Source of the DNA: Molossus alvarezi
Lineage: Eukaryota; Chordata; Mammalia; Chiroptera; Molossidae
DNA length: 64,000 nt
Direction of reading: 5' to 3'
Assembly (NCBI GenBank): GCA_037176705.1
Contig: CM073891.1
Span: 48,610,571 to 48,674,570 of the forward strand
In this document: piece by piece, positions 37,526-49,189 of the stretch
Position numbering within the stretch: position 1 is the stretch's first letter
Layout of the letters: every line of letters starts with the position of its first letter
Position numbers and translations under genes: made by a program
The notes under the pieces: model-generated
Databases searched by the model: none
What the model was told of the DNA's origin: nothing
What the model saw: only the letters and a program-made list of their open reading frames with translations

Positions 37526-37840
37526 TATATGCGTTATATAAAATAGATGTTTTACTTTAATTACAAAATTATGGGCAAAAGAAAATATAATTGGTTGTCA
37601 CTACATGGTGGGGCCACAGATAATTCTGATTCTTCATTTTTCTTTGTTTCTTCTATTTTTCTAAAATAAACATATATTACTTTTATAAAGGGAGACAAAA
37701 AATATATGGAATGCTAAAAGGATATTAAAGCTTGTATGAATGACAAAATTTCATAAGAGATTTAACCCTGTTTTAACTTTCTGTGAATGGAAGCCCCTTA
37801 TAACTTTTAGTTTATTCATTTCTTGAAAATATATCCTTTA

Positions 37841-38090
37841 GCCCTGGCTGGTATTGCACAGTGGTTAGAGCATCGGCCCACGGACTAATGAGTCACGGGT
37901 TCGATTTCAGTCAAGGGCACGTACCTCAGTTGCGATTTGTCGCTGGCCCTAGATGGGGTCATGCAAGAGGCAGCCAATCAATGTGTCCCTTTCACATCAA
38001 TGTTTCTCTCTCTCCTTCCTCCTCTCTCCCTCCCACTCTATCTGAACAAAAAATGGAAAAATGTCCTTGAGTGAGGGTAAAAAAAAAAAA
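37841..38090 (+). mobile_element. Ves-type SINE
   Basis: Flanked by GAAAATATATCCTTTA (37825) / GAAAATATATTCTTTA (38091), 15 of 16 matching. Confidence 0.94.
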
Positions 38091-38117
38091 GAAAATATAT
38101 TCTTTACTTTTACTTTT

Positions 38118-38262
38118 TAACTGATTTTTAGAGGAAGAGAAACATCAACCTGAGAGCTAAACATGCAATGGCTGCCTCCTGCACAGCCCCTAGTGAGGAG
38201 CCAGCTGCAACCGTCTGTGTTGGGGACAATACCCAACCAACTGAGCCACACCAGCCAGGTCA
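38118..38262 (-). mobile_element. Old Ves-like SINE, degraded
   Basis: Reverse: GAGAAACATCAACCTGAGAG, CTGCCTCCTGCACAGCCCC and the head CTGAGCCACACCAGCCAGG are recognisable; the middle is deleted. It directly follows the 37841 copy. Confidence 0.75.
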
Positions 38263-39120
38263 CTTTATTCATATTTTATATAGCTGTATGCATGTACGTT
38301 TTCAAGAATGTATTTAAGGAAAGTCTGATTTTAAAATTATACTTAATCAACTCTACCTTATTTTCTGTTTTTTATTTTTTTTATTTTTAGGGATCCTATC
38401 CACAGTTTTTATCATTTATTTCCTTTTTACCACATTTTTAATCCTTCCTCAGTAAAGTTAAAAAGCACAATCAACAACACATTAAAAAATTTTCCCAACA
38501 AATAGAGTCTAATCACATGTTCATATAATGAAGCCTGCCTTTCACTTCTTTTCATTGTTTTATATAAATGGAAATCAGCTCCTAAGAGTTGTTTTATGAA
38601 TGATGCTGAAAACTGTGACTTTACTGAACAAATGATAGAAATGTCGTTTTTCTATAAACTACTTTGCAATTGATTAAAAATATTTATTTTTGATAGAGAA
38701 AAATAATAATAGAAAAAGTAGTTCATTGTTTTACATTCCAGTGAGACCAGATCTCAACTATATGAACTTTATTATATTCTATTTTACAAACAAGATTCCA
38801 TCTTCATTTGCTAAATAACTGACTCTCCTTCCAGACATTGAGTTTTATTCTTGATAGTGAGCAAAGTTATCAACTTTGTCATCTGTTTTTTTTTTTCAAA
38901 ATCTTACACAATAGCTGGCTCAGAGTAGGAATGCACAGCTTTCTTAAATACCAAAATACCAAAAAAAACCTCAGCAATATAAAACTCTGGTTTCAGCAAG
39001 ATGGAATAGTAGGTATAAAATCAGTGCTCTTGGAACTTGATTATTTTTGTACTTAAATCCAAAAGTAAATTCCTGCCAAGAACGTTAATTTCTTTTTTAC
39101 TTAAAAAATATGTAAAATTT

Positions 39121-39327
39121 GCCCTGGCCAGTGTGGCACAGTGATTGGGTGGTGTCCCATTCACCAAGGGGATACCAGTTTAATTCCAGGTCAGGGCACA
39201 TGCCTGGATTTTGAGCTTGATCCCTGGTAGGGGATGTGTAGGAGGCAGCCTATCGACTTTTCTCTCTCTCCCCTCCCTTCCTCTCTCTCTAAAAACAAAA
39301 AATCAATAAAAATATTTTTTAAATAAA
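39121..39327 (+). mobile_element. Ves-type SINE, older subfamily
   Basis: CAGGGCACATGCCTGG / GTAGGGGATGTGTAGGAGG subfamily. Flanks TATGTAAAATTT (39109) / CATGTAAAATTT (39330). Confidence 0.9.
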
Positions 39328-39430
39328 TACATGTAAAATTTACACACTTACACACACATACATACATACTCTTTCTGTAACCTAGGAATTCAGGAAATGG
39401 TCCAGTTAAGGAAAATGTGGTCACCTATTA

Positions 39431-39455
39431 AAAAAAAAAAAAAAAAAAAAAAAAA
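39431..39455 (+). repeat. A-tract (~25 A)
   Basis: Poly(A) tract directly before the next SINE, whose target site included its end. Confidence 0.95.
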
Positions 39456-39462
39456 GATGCTA

Positions 39463-39706
39463 GCCCTGGTCGGTTTGTTCAGTGGTTAGAGTGTCAGGCT
39501 TGTGGACCAATGAGTCAAGGGTTCGATTCCAATCAAGGGCACGTACCTCCATTGTAGTCTGTCCCAGCCCTAGTCAGGGTCGTGTGGGAGGCAGCCAGTC
39601 AATGTGTCCCTCTCATGTCAGTGTTTCTCCCTCTCTCTCCCTCCCTCCCATTCTGTCTGAAGATAAATAGAAAAAAAAAAAACATCCTCGGGTGAGAATT
39701 GAAAAA
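39463..39706 (+). mobile_element. Ves-type SINE inserted at an A-tract
   Basis: Flanked by AAAAAGATGCTA (39451 and 39707); tail CATCCTCGGGTGAGAATT. Confidence 0.93.
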
Positions 39707-39749
39707 AAAAAGATGCTAAAATTTAGGTCAGAGGATCCAGCTTCTTGAA

Positions 39750-39960
39750 TGGGATCCATTGCGAAGTAATTCTATGACCTCGCAAATCACTTAAATTCTT
39801 AACTTCAGTTTTCTTATCTACAAATGCAGGTAACAATGATGGCAATATCCTTACTTGCCTATTATACTTTTATAAAGGTTAATAATAATAAAATAAATAT
39901 TAGTTTCAATTTCAAAGCCCTTTCATTTATATTGCCAAATGTGATATTCTATTTAAGAAT
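39750..39960 (+). mobile_element. MIR remnant
   Basis: ATTCTATGACCTCGCAAATCAC, CTTCAGTTTTCTTATCTACAAA match the MIR core pattern. Confidence 0.7.
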
Positions 39961-39970
39961 AGTCTCATAT

Positions 39971-40180
39971 CGTCTGACCGTGTGGCTCAGTGGTTGAGCA
40001 TCAACCCATGGACCAAGAGGTCACCAGTTCAATTCCTGGTCAGGGCACATGCCCAGGTTGTGGGCCCAATCCCCAACAGGGGGCATGCACGAGGCAGTCA
40101 ATCAATGTTCTCTCTCATCTATGTTTCTGTCTCTCTCTCACTTCCTCTCTCTAAAATCAATAAAGGAAAAAAAAAAAAAA
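39971..40180 (+). mobile_element. Ves-type SINE, older subfamily, inserted beside MIR
   Basis: Flanked by AAGAATAGTCTCATAT (39955) / AAGAATAGTCTCATGT (40181). Confidence 0.92.
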
Positions 40181-40199
40181 AAGAATAGTCTCATGTCAT

Positions 40200-40330
40200 A
40201 AATAAGGATAACCTGACCAAATCACAAATCAAATAAGTGGCTGAGCTAGGGGTTCATATCCATACTGTTCAAGTCTAAAATCCCATATTCTTTCCACTTT
40301 TGCAAAGGTCCATCTGATGATGAATTTATA
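40200..40330 (-). mobile_element. MIR-like remnant
   Basis: CAAATAAGTGGCTGAGCTAG then CTAAAATCCCATATTCTTTCCA resembles the reversed MIR 5' half. Confidence 0.5.
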
Positions 40331-41654
40331 AAGAAACAGCAGATTTCTAATTGCTTTAGGGCATGAATTCTGATTTTCTTCACCGCCTTTCTTATCTTTA
40401 AAATGTGGATACCACCTCATTAAAAGAGCATTACAAGACAAAATGCATATACATTACCCAGTGTGCAGTCCTAAGTGAATACTGTTAAAAATCTCTTCTT
40501 CCTGTGATTAAAGACCAATCTCCTTTCTTACCAAAGTGAGAAAAAGTCAACAAACATTGTTTGCAGTGAACTTGTTGCTTCCTTATCTAAGGTCCCTAGA
40601 ACTACTTTTAAGTAAATTCATAGTGTTAGATAGGACAAGGGTCTTACTAAATGCTATTTTTGCTAAATGTAATAAAGTATTTTGCAGATGCAGCTGTAAG
40701 CAGGAACTCAACATGTAGCCAACTGCAAAAAAGAAAACAAATCACATGTAATTCCAAACAGTATATTGTATGTAAGCAATGGCTAAGCCTCCCTTGCAAG
40801 AGGCAGAACTTTCTTTGGATGTAAATCTCCTGTCTCCTTTACTTTCTGCAAGTAAATAAAATTACCTTGCAACAACCACATCTTATTAATAGAACACCAC
40901 TACTGGGGAACACCAGGAGTGTACATGTGTGAGCAGCCGAGCTAGCACAACAACCCAGATATTTGATGCCTGATGAATGCATGTGATACAGGCATTACTC
41001 TAAGAAAAGAATCATGAACTTTGAATAGATTATTTACATCTTTGTCTTTAATGTAATACCTTTGAAATATTTGTAAGTATGAACCCATTTTTATCTAAGC
41101 TAATTAAGTTATGGAATAGAATGTTACATCAAGGGATGTAAACAATAAGAAAGTTAGCCCATCATTGTATTAACTTTACTGATCCAATAAATGGTTTTGT
41201 TAAGTGTGGGTATTTGCTTTCACAGCAGAACATCTGTTCTTATTAAGCTATATAGATCATCATACCAGTTGCAATAACATGTAACAACAGGCTTAATAGA
41301 TATAAAAGCTGAATATGCAGAAAGGCACCTGAAACATTTAGTTATTTAAAAGCTGAATGTGAAGGCTTTGGTTCCATGATTAAACTTAAAAGTAAAGCAT
41401 GAGGAATAGAGAACATCCAAGTCATGAGGGAAATGCTGCAAATTGGACCTCATAGAAAATGAGAGCTAAACAAATATAGTGCTTGTAAAACATATTTAAG
41501 TAATACTTATTTTTAAAAGATTAATCAAGTATTTCTACTCTTTACATTCATTTTCAAAACTAGTATAAATGAAGATGAACTAATTTTGTTATTTTTGTCA
41601 GGGTATCATTTTAAATTCTATAAATGATAACATATGGATTACGAGAAAAATAGC

Positions 41655-41690
41655 AAAAAAAAAAAAAAAAAAAAAACACACACAAAAAAA
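41655..41690 (+). repeat. A-rich / (CA)n tract
   Basis: More than 20 A's followed by CACACAC and more A's. Confidence 0.9.
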
Positions 41691-42273
41691 CCCAATACCC
41701 TTTATCTTCTAAAAACCTTATGTTTCGAATTAAGGGACTTTCTCTTTATTGGATTCATACAAAAACAGTGAAACTTAAAGTACAACACAGGGCTGTGACA
41801 AGCAAAGATTGCATTAAAAAACTGACCAAACTTGCACCACAGGCAGAAGGCATTTCAAATCATCAGTGTTCTTTAGAATCAAAATTTCTTGACATTTGCC
41901 CTAGTAGAATACCAAGCTAAGATATAAAAATCAAGAACCAAAATCCATTATCCATCCCTTCACTTTACATAATCATTTAATGAATGAGAATTTTTTATGT
42001 TACTCAAGTGTTAATTTTAACACAAACTAACAAGGTTAACAAAATAGTACAGTTATATTAAAAGTAAAAGCCTCTTTTTCTACCACCAAGCCTTACTCTC
42101 CAGAATCAATCAGTGTTAACTTTTGGTTTAAGCATTCCTTGTGGTTGCCATTATAACATCAAATAATAAGATTTTATTCAAATTTAAAATATGATGTATT
42201 TTCACCTTACTATAAAAGCCACATTTTTTCACCTTATATTGTCACCTATTGTAGGATTGCCTTATGCACTATC

Positions 42274-42453
42274 TAGCAGGTCTTCAAATAACAATTGTTT
42301 CATTCAACATGTTTTTGTTACAATGTTAATGAAATACCAAAGAAACTGAACTCTTGTTTATAGCAATTAGCTTATGGTAAAATTGGTTTCATTGAACTCC
42401 TTTCACCACAGTTCCAAGAACCTATCAGTGGTGTTAAATGAGGACTCACTGTA
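42274..42453 (-). mobile_element. Short internally deleted relative of the 26004 DNA transposon
   Basis: Ends, read on the minus strand: CAGTGAGTCCTCATTTAACA at right and, at left in + sense, AGCAGGTCTTCAAATAACA with CATTCAACATG. Both ends match those of the ~600-bp element at 26004-26604, but the copy is only about 180 bp. TA follows at the right end. Confidence 0.75.
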
Positions 42454-42546
42454 TTACATATTTTCATACATAGTAAAATGCATAAATAACTTTTTGAGTG
42501 TGGTTTATGTACTAATATCCTTTCACATTCTATCACTGTTACATGC

Positions 42547-42571
42547 CCCTACATACATACATACATACATA
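42547..42571 (+). repeat. (ACAT)n microsatellite
   Basis: CATACATACATACATA followed by TTTATACATGCATACA. Confidence 0.85.
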
Positions 42572-42651
42572 TTTATACATGCATACATTGTGGAGAGATA
42601 GATATTTAAATAGAACGGTGAAAAATTTTTCATGTGTGAAAAATTCTTGTA

Positions 42652-42835
42652 CAGTCAGTCGTCCCTCGCCACTTCGCGCTTCCACTGTCGTGGCTTCACT
42701 ATCGTGGAGTGAAGCCCCGAAAGTCAAGTAAAGTGGCGAGGGACGACTGTATATATAAATAATCCTACTTCGCGGAAATTCATTTATCATGGTAGATTCT
42801 GGAACTGGTTAACCTCTATAAACGAGGGCCGACTG
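42652..42835. mobile_element. Tigger/pogo-like element containing a palindromic MITE
   Basis: 19-bp perfect inverted repeats CAGTCGTCCCTCGCCACTT (42656) and their reverse complement (42731-42749) with TA on the right side. A second right end, AACGAGGGCCGACTG-TA, lies at 42821-42837. The layout is left end, inverted left end, then a related right end. Confidence 0.8.
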
Positions 42836-42920
42836 TACTGCCCTTATACTCTCTTAATATATTGTGTAGATAACAGAACTTATCTTATCATCATCTTAGA
42901 AATTTAAAGAAAGTGTCCCC

Positions 42921-43137
42921 GCCCTGGCCGGTTTGGCTCAGTGGTTAGAGCATCGGCCTGCGGTCCTGAGAGAACCGGGTTCGGTTCCCGCTAAGGGCGT
43001 GTACCTCAGTTGCAGTTTGTCCCCGGCCCTGGTGGGTTGTGCGGGTGGCAGCCACTCGATGTGTTCCTTTCACATCGATGTTTCTCTCTCTCTCTCTGTT
43101 CCTCTCTCTCCCTCCCACTCTACCTGGACAAAAAAAA
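42921..43137 (+). mobile_element. Ves-type SINE lacking the 3' tail motif
   Basis: Perfect 11-bp duplication AAAGTGTCCCC (42910 and 43138). The copy ends at CTACCTGGACAAAAAAA, before the usual TGGAAAAATGTCCTCGGG segment. The 142-residue frame starting here is spurious. Confidence 0.94.
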
Positions 43138-43362
43138 AAAGTGTCCCCTATCTGCTGTTTTCTGTGTGGATAATGAGTATAGATAGCTACCTGATTTCTC
43201 ATCTTTTTGAAGACAATATTGCTGTTCTCTGTGAAGTCTTTCAAATTTTCTCCTTATCCTGGGAACCTGATACTTCACCACGACATATCTATCAGTCATT
43301 TTATCAGTGTTTCTTGGCCATTGCTGGGGCTGTACAATCTGAAGGCTTCAATCTTCCTTGAG

Positions 43363-43456
43363 CTCAGAAAAATGTTCTAGAGCTTTCCTCCGTAGTCTTG
43401 ATTCTGAAACTCAGAAAAATGTTCTAGAGCTTTCCTCCGTAGTTTTGATTCTGAAA
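43363..43456 (+). repeat. 47-bp tandem duplication
   Basis: Two adjacent 47-bp copies (43363-43409, 43410-43456) beginning CTCAGAAAAATGTTCTAGAG. They differ at one base (GTAGTCTTG / GTAGTTTTG). No known repeat. Confidence 0.95.
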
Positions 43457-44039
43457 CTCCTATCAGAGCTCTAGATAGAATCTCTTCCGTTTTTTTAATA
43501 TGTCTCTTAGAACGCCAGAGCTCCCAGAGTCCTAAGGGAGCCTTCTTCCCAAAAATATCTGCAACTCATAGGCAGCAGCACAGAAAGAGCTCTCCATCCT
43601 GGGGATAAATGTCACCCCCAGCCTCCACATCCATAAAGGAAGGAGTATCAAGGAAATAAGTAAAGCACAGGAAATACAGTCAATAACATGGTGATAAGCG
43701 TGGTTCCAGTTGAAGTGCTGGAAATATCAAGGGGAACATTATGTAAAGTATATGATTGTCTAACTGCTAAGCTGGACACTAGAAAATAAAAAATAGATAA
43801 AGGAAGGTATCTATTCTCTGAGGAGAATCTCAGAATTCTACACAATCCTGGGTACATACGTACCCTTTCCTTCCTTACCAACCCCCATCCCCGCTAAAAT
43901 CTCCAGCTTCATTTAGGATTATACACAAAAATTAAATAGAACTTTCGTCACCGCTACAAATTCCAGAATTCCAAGTCATCCACCAGTGGGAGGGTAGGAA
44001 CCCCACTATCCCATCACACTCCTCCCTTGGTCTATACCA

Positions 44040-44230
44040 TAACCTTCTTCTAATTCATTTTTCTCCATAACATCTGTTATTATCTGTTACACTAAATGTT
44101 TTATTTGTTACTCTTACTAAAAACCAAGTGCCATGAGGGAAGATTTTTTTATCTGTTTTTTTAGATACTCGCTCTAACCCACTGCCTGAAACATGGTGCT
44201 TAGTAAGTAGTTGAATAACTTTTTTATTGT
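44040..44230 (+). mobile_element. L2-like remnant
   Basis: CAAGTGCCATGAGGGAAGATTTTTTTATCTG and CCTGAAACATGGTGCTTAGTAAG follow the L2 3'-end pattern. Confidence 0.6.
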
Positions 44231-44337
44231 CTTTTAGCTCTATTGTCTGGGAAAATTCTGGGTCTTTCTTTTCCAGACCATCAACTGGGCCCATTTTTAC
44301 TTCAATCGGCCCATTAAAATTTTTTTCTTTTTCTTTG

Positions 44338-44416
44338 TAATCCTCACCCAAGGATATTTTTTCCATTTTCCTTCAGATAGAGTAGAGGGGAGGGGGGGAG
44401 AGAGAGAGAAACATTG
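44338..44416 (-). mobile_element. Ves-type SINE, 3' part only
   Basis: Reverse AATCCTCACCCAAGGATA through GAGAGAGAGAAACATT; the tRNA-related head is absent. No target duplication seen. Confidence 0.85.
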
Positions 44417-44678
44417 CCACAAACTTAGCAGCTTAGAGCTTCGCTGAGATTTCCCTCAGGAAGCCACTTGTACAGTAGTTTCCTTGGTTCTTTTTTTTGT
44501 CCCCTCCTTCTTTTCTTCTTTCTATCTTCTAGGAATTATTCAACATGCCAACTTATGCTACTGTTGGTCTTCCATATTTTTTGGAACTACTATACTTCCA
44601 ACCTTTTAAAAAGTGGGATCCATGGAAAGAGGAGATGAACACATATATGCTCAGTCCTCCTTTTTAAGAGGATCTGTG

Positions 44679-44936
44679 GCCCTGGCCGGTTTGGCTCAGC
44701 GGTTAGAGTGTCCGCCTGCGGTCCGGAGAGGCCCGGGTTTGGTTCCCGCTAAGGGCATGTACCTCGGTTGCAGTTTGTCCCCAGCCCTGGTTGGTCGTGC
44801 GGGTGGCAGCCACTCGATGTGTCCCTTTCACATCGATGTTTCCCTCTCTCTCTCTTCCTCTCTCTCCCTCCCACTCTGTCTGTACAAAAAATGGAAAAAT
44901 GTCCTCGGATGAGGATTAAAAAAAAAAAAAAAAAAA
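44679..44936 (+). mobile_element. Ves-type SINE, young-looking
   Basis: Perfect 15-bp duplication TTAAGAGGATCTGTG (44664 and 44937), intact A- and B-box-like parts, long A-tail. Confidence 0.95.
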
Positions 44937-45145
44937 TTAAGAGGATCTGTGTCATGATCATTACTTAGAATTTGGGGTGACAAAAGACCTCTGTGCTAAA
45001 ACAGCAAGCAACTAAAAAGAGACTCTCCACTTTGATAAAAGTTATTTAAGTTACTCATCAGGAATGTCTTACTGGCTTCCTTTCTTCACAGGTTCCAGCC
45101 TTCTGACATTTCACACATCTCTAGTCTTTTCTCACCAGCTCTGCT

Positions 45146-45406
45146 TTTTTTCTTTCTTTTTTCTTTTTTGGTTAATCCTCACCCAAGGATATTTTCCCAT
45201 TTTAGACAGAGTGGAAGGGAATGACGGGGAGAGAGAGAAAAACATCGATGTGAGAGCGATACATTAATTGGTTGCTTTCTGCATGACCCTGACCGAGTCT
45301 GGAGATCAAACCTGAAACCTAGGTATGTGCCCTTGACCAAGAATCTAACCTGCAACACTTCAGTCCATGGGCTGACGCGCTAACCACTTAGCCAAATGGG
45401 CCAGGG
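45146..45406 (-). mobile_element. Ves-type SINE
   Basis: Reverse copy flanked by CTCACCAGCTCTGC (45131) / CTTACCAGCTCTTC (45408). Confidence 0.9.
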
Positions 45407-45609
45407 CCTTACCAGCTCTTCTTAACAGATTTCTGCCCCTTATTTCCCCCCTCCCCTAGTTTCTCTTACTAGAAATGGAATAAGCTGCATTCCATCTAAA
45501 AGGTGGCAAGTTAAACCATCTGACAAATTTGAAGAATTTCAGTCATTTTTTTGTTTTGTTTTGTTTTTCAATAAATGGCAAGAGTCTGTATGCAAGTCTA
45601 TATGTATTT

Positions 45610-45625
45610 GTTTTGGGGGGGGGGG
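45610..45625 (+). repeat. G-homopolymer (~12 G)
   Basis: TTTTG(n)TTAGC; unusual in this AT-rich background. Confidence 0.9.
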
Positions 45626-45657
45626 TTAGCTGCTAAAATATGGTCATGGTTTTGTTT

Positions 45658-45906
45658 TTTGGTTTTTTTTCCTCCCCCGAGGACATTTTTGCATTTATCT
45701 TCAGATAGAGTGGGAGGAGGAGAGGGAGGAAGAGAGAGAGAGAGAAACATCAATGTGACAGAGACACATCAACTGGTTGCCACCCACACGACCCCAACCA
45801 GGGCTAGGGACAAACTGCAACGGAGGTACGTGCCCTTAGCAGGAGCCAAACCCAGGTCTCTCTGGTCAGCAGGCCAACGCTCTAACCGCTGAGCCAAACC
45901 AGCCAG
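45658..45906 (-). mobile_element. Ves-type SINE
   Basis: Reverse copy with imperfect flanks ATGGTCATGGTTTTGTTTT (about 45640) / GTGGTCATGTTTTTGTT (45908). Confidence 0.9.
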
Positions 45907-46974
45907 GGTGGTCATGTTTTTGTTCAATAAAACAGCCAGATTCATCTAAAACACTTACTAGTATATGGGCCATAATAATAAAAAATATTATGACACACAC
46001 AAAAAAGAACTTTCATCACTAACAGTTGGTTCATTATCAACATTCTGAAAAATGACAAGTCATTTCATGTATTACAAAATTTCATAAGAGCCAGGAGAAT
46101 CATCAGACACTAGGGAAAAGTATGTAAATCCATACCTAAATCTACTGTGCCCCAGGCTATAGAGATAAATAAATCAACAATAACAAAAACAACAACAAAA
46201 TGCTTTGGGTACTAATTAGAAAGCAAATATTCTGTTTCTGTGTCAGAAAGCAAACCCAAAGAGACAGTCTGTATTGCTGAGATTTATTCCATTAATGGAC
46301 TGGCAAGAAGAGATATACAGTAGCTATAAACTCCTCTCAGCATCAAAAGTCTCGACTTGGAACCAATAGATTCTTAAGGTTTATTTGGCAAAGCACACAT
46401 CTTGACAGCTATCAAGAGGACTGTCAATTTAAACACCATCCTCCTCACACAGAAATGTGGGTTGTCTAAGGGTTAGACGTGTGCAGGTGTATATGTGTGT
46501 GTGTGTCTGACAGGGGTGGGGGAAAACTGGCAAATTTAGTTAAGGAAGTAAAAGTTCCCTTCCCTAAAACTCATCTGAGTGTTTGTACCTTTCCTCTCTT
46601 TCCTCCCCAGACCTGATAGTCATTTAAGAGCCAGGATTTTCATAAGCAAATATAGTCATAATTCTGATGTGTTAGTAACAAAAAATATCATAGAAATTCT
46701 TCTAGTCTTCTCAAGAAGTGATAAAGGAGACCAATATTCTATTTACCCATGGTCTGCAAAAGTAGTAATATCGAGTTACTGCATATAAACATCAAACTTG
46801 AAAATAATAAATTCACATAAATTAAAATGCTAAAGAAGGTTCAGCCTCTCTCCCTGTCTTGCATGGAAAAACTGTTCACTCAGTCTGAATATTTCAGGAC
46901 AATATGACCCAGAGTATATGGTCCTCTTTGGAAGAAGCAGAGTAGTTAACTTTCTCATGATATATAACAGTTTA

Positions 46975-47225
46975 CTTTTTTTTTTATCCTCACCTGAGGA
47001 CATTTTTCCATTTTTTGTTCAGATAGAATGGGAGGGAGAACGAGGAAGAGAGAGAGAGAGAGAAACATCGACGTGAAAGGGACACATCCAGTGGTTGCCA
47101 CTCGCATGACCCAACCAGGGCCAGCGACAAACTGCAACCAAGGTACATGCCCTTAGCGGGAACCAAACCCGGGTCTCTCTGGACCGCAGGCCGACGCTCT
47201 ACCGCTGAGCCAAACCAGCCAGGGC
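46975..47225 (-). mobile_element. Ves-type SINE, young-looking
   Basis: Perfect 16-bp target duplication GATATATAACAGTTTA (46959 and 47226). Confidence 0.95.
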
Positions 47226-47639
47226 GATATATAACAGTTTAGAAGTGGCAATGTTTCCTAAAATTTCATCTATCTTATCTCTTAAAACAGAAGCCCTCAA
47301 TATCTATCCAGAGCTCAGACTTCCCAACTCTGACCTCCTGGCCATTTGGTGAACAGAATTAGGGAAGATGCATTCCTAAAGTTCAGAATTTAAACTTGGG
47401 TTGCATTTTTCCTTATGGGTGAAAAAAATGAAAGTTAAAATGAAATGTTACTATTAACACTATAGATCAAATGGCTTTTGATTACAACCTTAGAAGCCAA
47501 CAATTTATGATGCCATATCTATGTAGAAAACAAATTGAGAGTAAACATTATAACTCAAATCTATTTAAGACAGAATATCCATATTGCATTATGTTACAAT
47601 TTTAAAAGCACTTCATATATTTAAAAATACATTCTCATA

Positions 47640-47765
47640 CAAGTGTTCGGTTAATCCTCCTAACAACCCAATGTATCTGGCAGAGAACATATTATTCTCC
47701 AAATGATGTCCTTATCTCAGAAAGTGTACATCACTCACCCAAGCTCATCTCATCAATACGGGGAT
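47640..47765 (-). mobile_element. MIR remnant
   Basis: TTAATCCTCCTAACAACCC, ATTATTCTCC and CATCACTCACCCAAGCTC match reversed MIR. Confidence 0.65.
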
Positions 47766-47769
47766 GTTT

Positions 47770-48345
47770 CCTTTATTGCCAGTAAGGCCCCTCTCCCTTC
47801 GCCACATCCCCCAGTCCTTTCACATGTGGCCAAATTCTTATTATTCTTCACAGTCCCAGCTCAAATATTTCTGTTTTCATGAAGATAGTCATGATATCCT
47901 CTGCTGACTGTGATAATTTCTTCCTTTGACCTCATAGAGCTTTATATCTCTTCCTACCATGAGTAAATGGAATCAGAAGATTTAGGTTGGGTTCTGCTTG
48001 GCTAACTACTATCAGGGTGATCCTGAAAGTAAACTAACCATAGTAACCACCTAAACTACTGAGTTTGCTCATTAGTATAATAGAAAAAAACAGAATATAT
48101 GCCAATAGAATTATTTGGAAATTTAATTTTGGTAAACAAATAGGAAAGAAATACGTGAACTATAAAGCCCTATACAAAGTTACTTTTCATATATATATAT
48201 ATATTTTTTTTTTTTTCTTCCTTATATACAACTTTTATGTCCTTATTTTCTGGTTGAAGGAAGACTATATCTAATGAATATCTGATTTTGTCATAGCACT
48301 CATTTGTGCCTCACACCTAGGTATTTGATACAAATTTCTAAAATG
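47770..48345 (+). mobile_element. L2 remnant interrupted by a MIR
   Basis: L2-like 47770-47950 (CAGTCCCAGCTCAAATATTTCT) and a tail near 48290-48345 (ACTCATTTGTGCCTCACACCTAGG). A MIR-like stretch lies at 47960-48080 (TGGGTTCTGCTTGGCTAACTACT). Boundaries approximate. Confidence 0.55.
48189..48217 (+). repeat. (AT)n followed by T-tract
   Basis: About 8 AT units then about 12 T's. Confidence 0.9.
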
Positions 48346-48459
48346 AATGAAGGACTGAAGGTACGTTAGTCAAAGTAAGTTTCATAAAGCAGAATGCTTT
48401 CACTACCTGCTAAATGTGGAAGGCCAAAATCTGACTTCCACTTCTCTGCAGTCTCATTG

Positions 48460-48760
48460 CCCGTTTCTTCTTTGCCACCACTTCAGTCAACCGAGATTTA
48501 TCCCCGAGTCCATAAATACTCTTGAACCAAATCATTACAGCCTTTCCTGTCCTTTATCTGCTGAAACAGTAACCAGCCTTATATACCTAGCTCAAATGCC
48601 ATTTTCTCCAGGAAGCTTTCCTTAATCTCACCCACTGGAAATGACACCTCTGGAAATGACACCTCCTACTCTTAAGTCCACAATATTTGTTCATATCTCT
48701 CACAGTCATTATCATTTGACCACATATTTTATTTCCTTGTGCATGTATTATCTAACCTGG
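48460..48760 (+). mobile_element. L2 remnant
   Basis: GCTCAAATGCCATTTTCTCC and AGGAAGCTTTCCTTAATC are typical L2 3'-region features. A 15-bp tandem duplication (CTGGAAATGACACCT, 48630-48662) lies inside. Confidence 0.8.
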
Positions 48761-48858
48761 TACAAATTGACCATGTTAAAATCAGCATTATGTTTATTTT
48801 TTGATCCCACAAAACATGTAGTAAAATGTCTTCCATATGGCATGTACTCAAATAATAT

Positions 48859-48987
48859 ACAGGATGGGGTAAAAATGGTTTACAGTCATTTGTATGGAAA
48901 AAAATACAATAATCAATAAATAATAATACAAGAATGAACTCTGTTTTGCATACTAACAACTGTAAACCTCCTTTTGTGCCACCCTAT
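48859..48987. mobile_element. Tc1/mariner-type MITE (~125 bp)
   Basis: Long imperfect terminal inverted repeats: left ACAGGATGGGGTAAAAATGG...TTTACAGTCATT, right (reversed) ATAGGGTGGCACAAAAGGAGG...TTTACAGTTGTT, with TA at each outer edge. Confidence 0.85.
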
Positions 48988-49189
48988 ATGTGGATTGAAC
49001 GTTTAACTACATGTTTCTGCCTTATAAATTACCATAAACATAGAAAAGATTTTACAAAGTAATAATCTACTGTTTGAAGTCATTATTAGTGGACATTCCT
49101 ATCAAGATAGTATAGTACAGACAGAAACATACCTTTACCAACATTTAAAAAGCTACAGATACATAAACAAACTCCTTATAATCTGATTT

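Noticed and set aside
42933..43361. 142-residue open frame
   Set aside because: Starts in a SINE head and runs on into unrelated flank; composition is typical of translated SINE.
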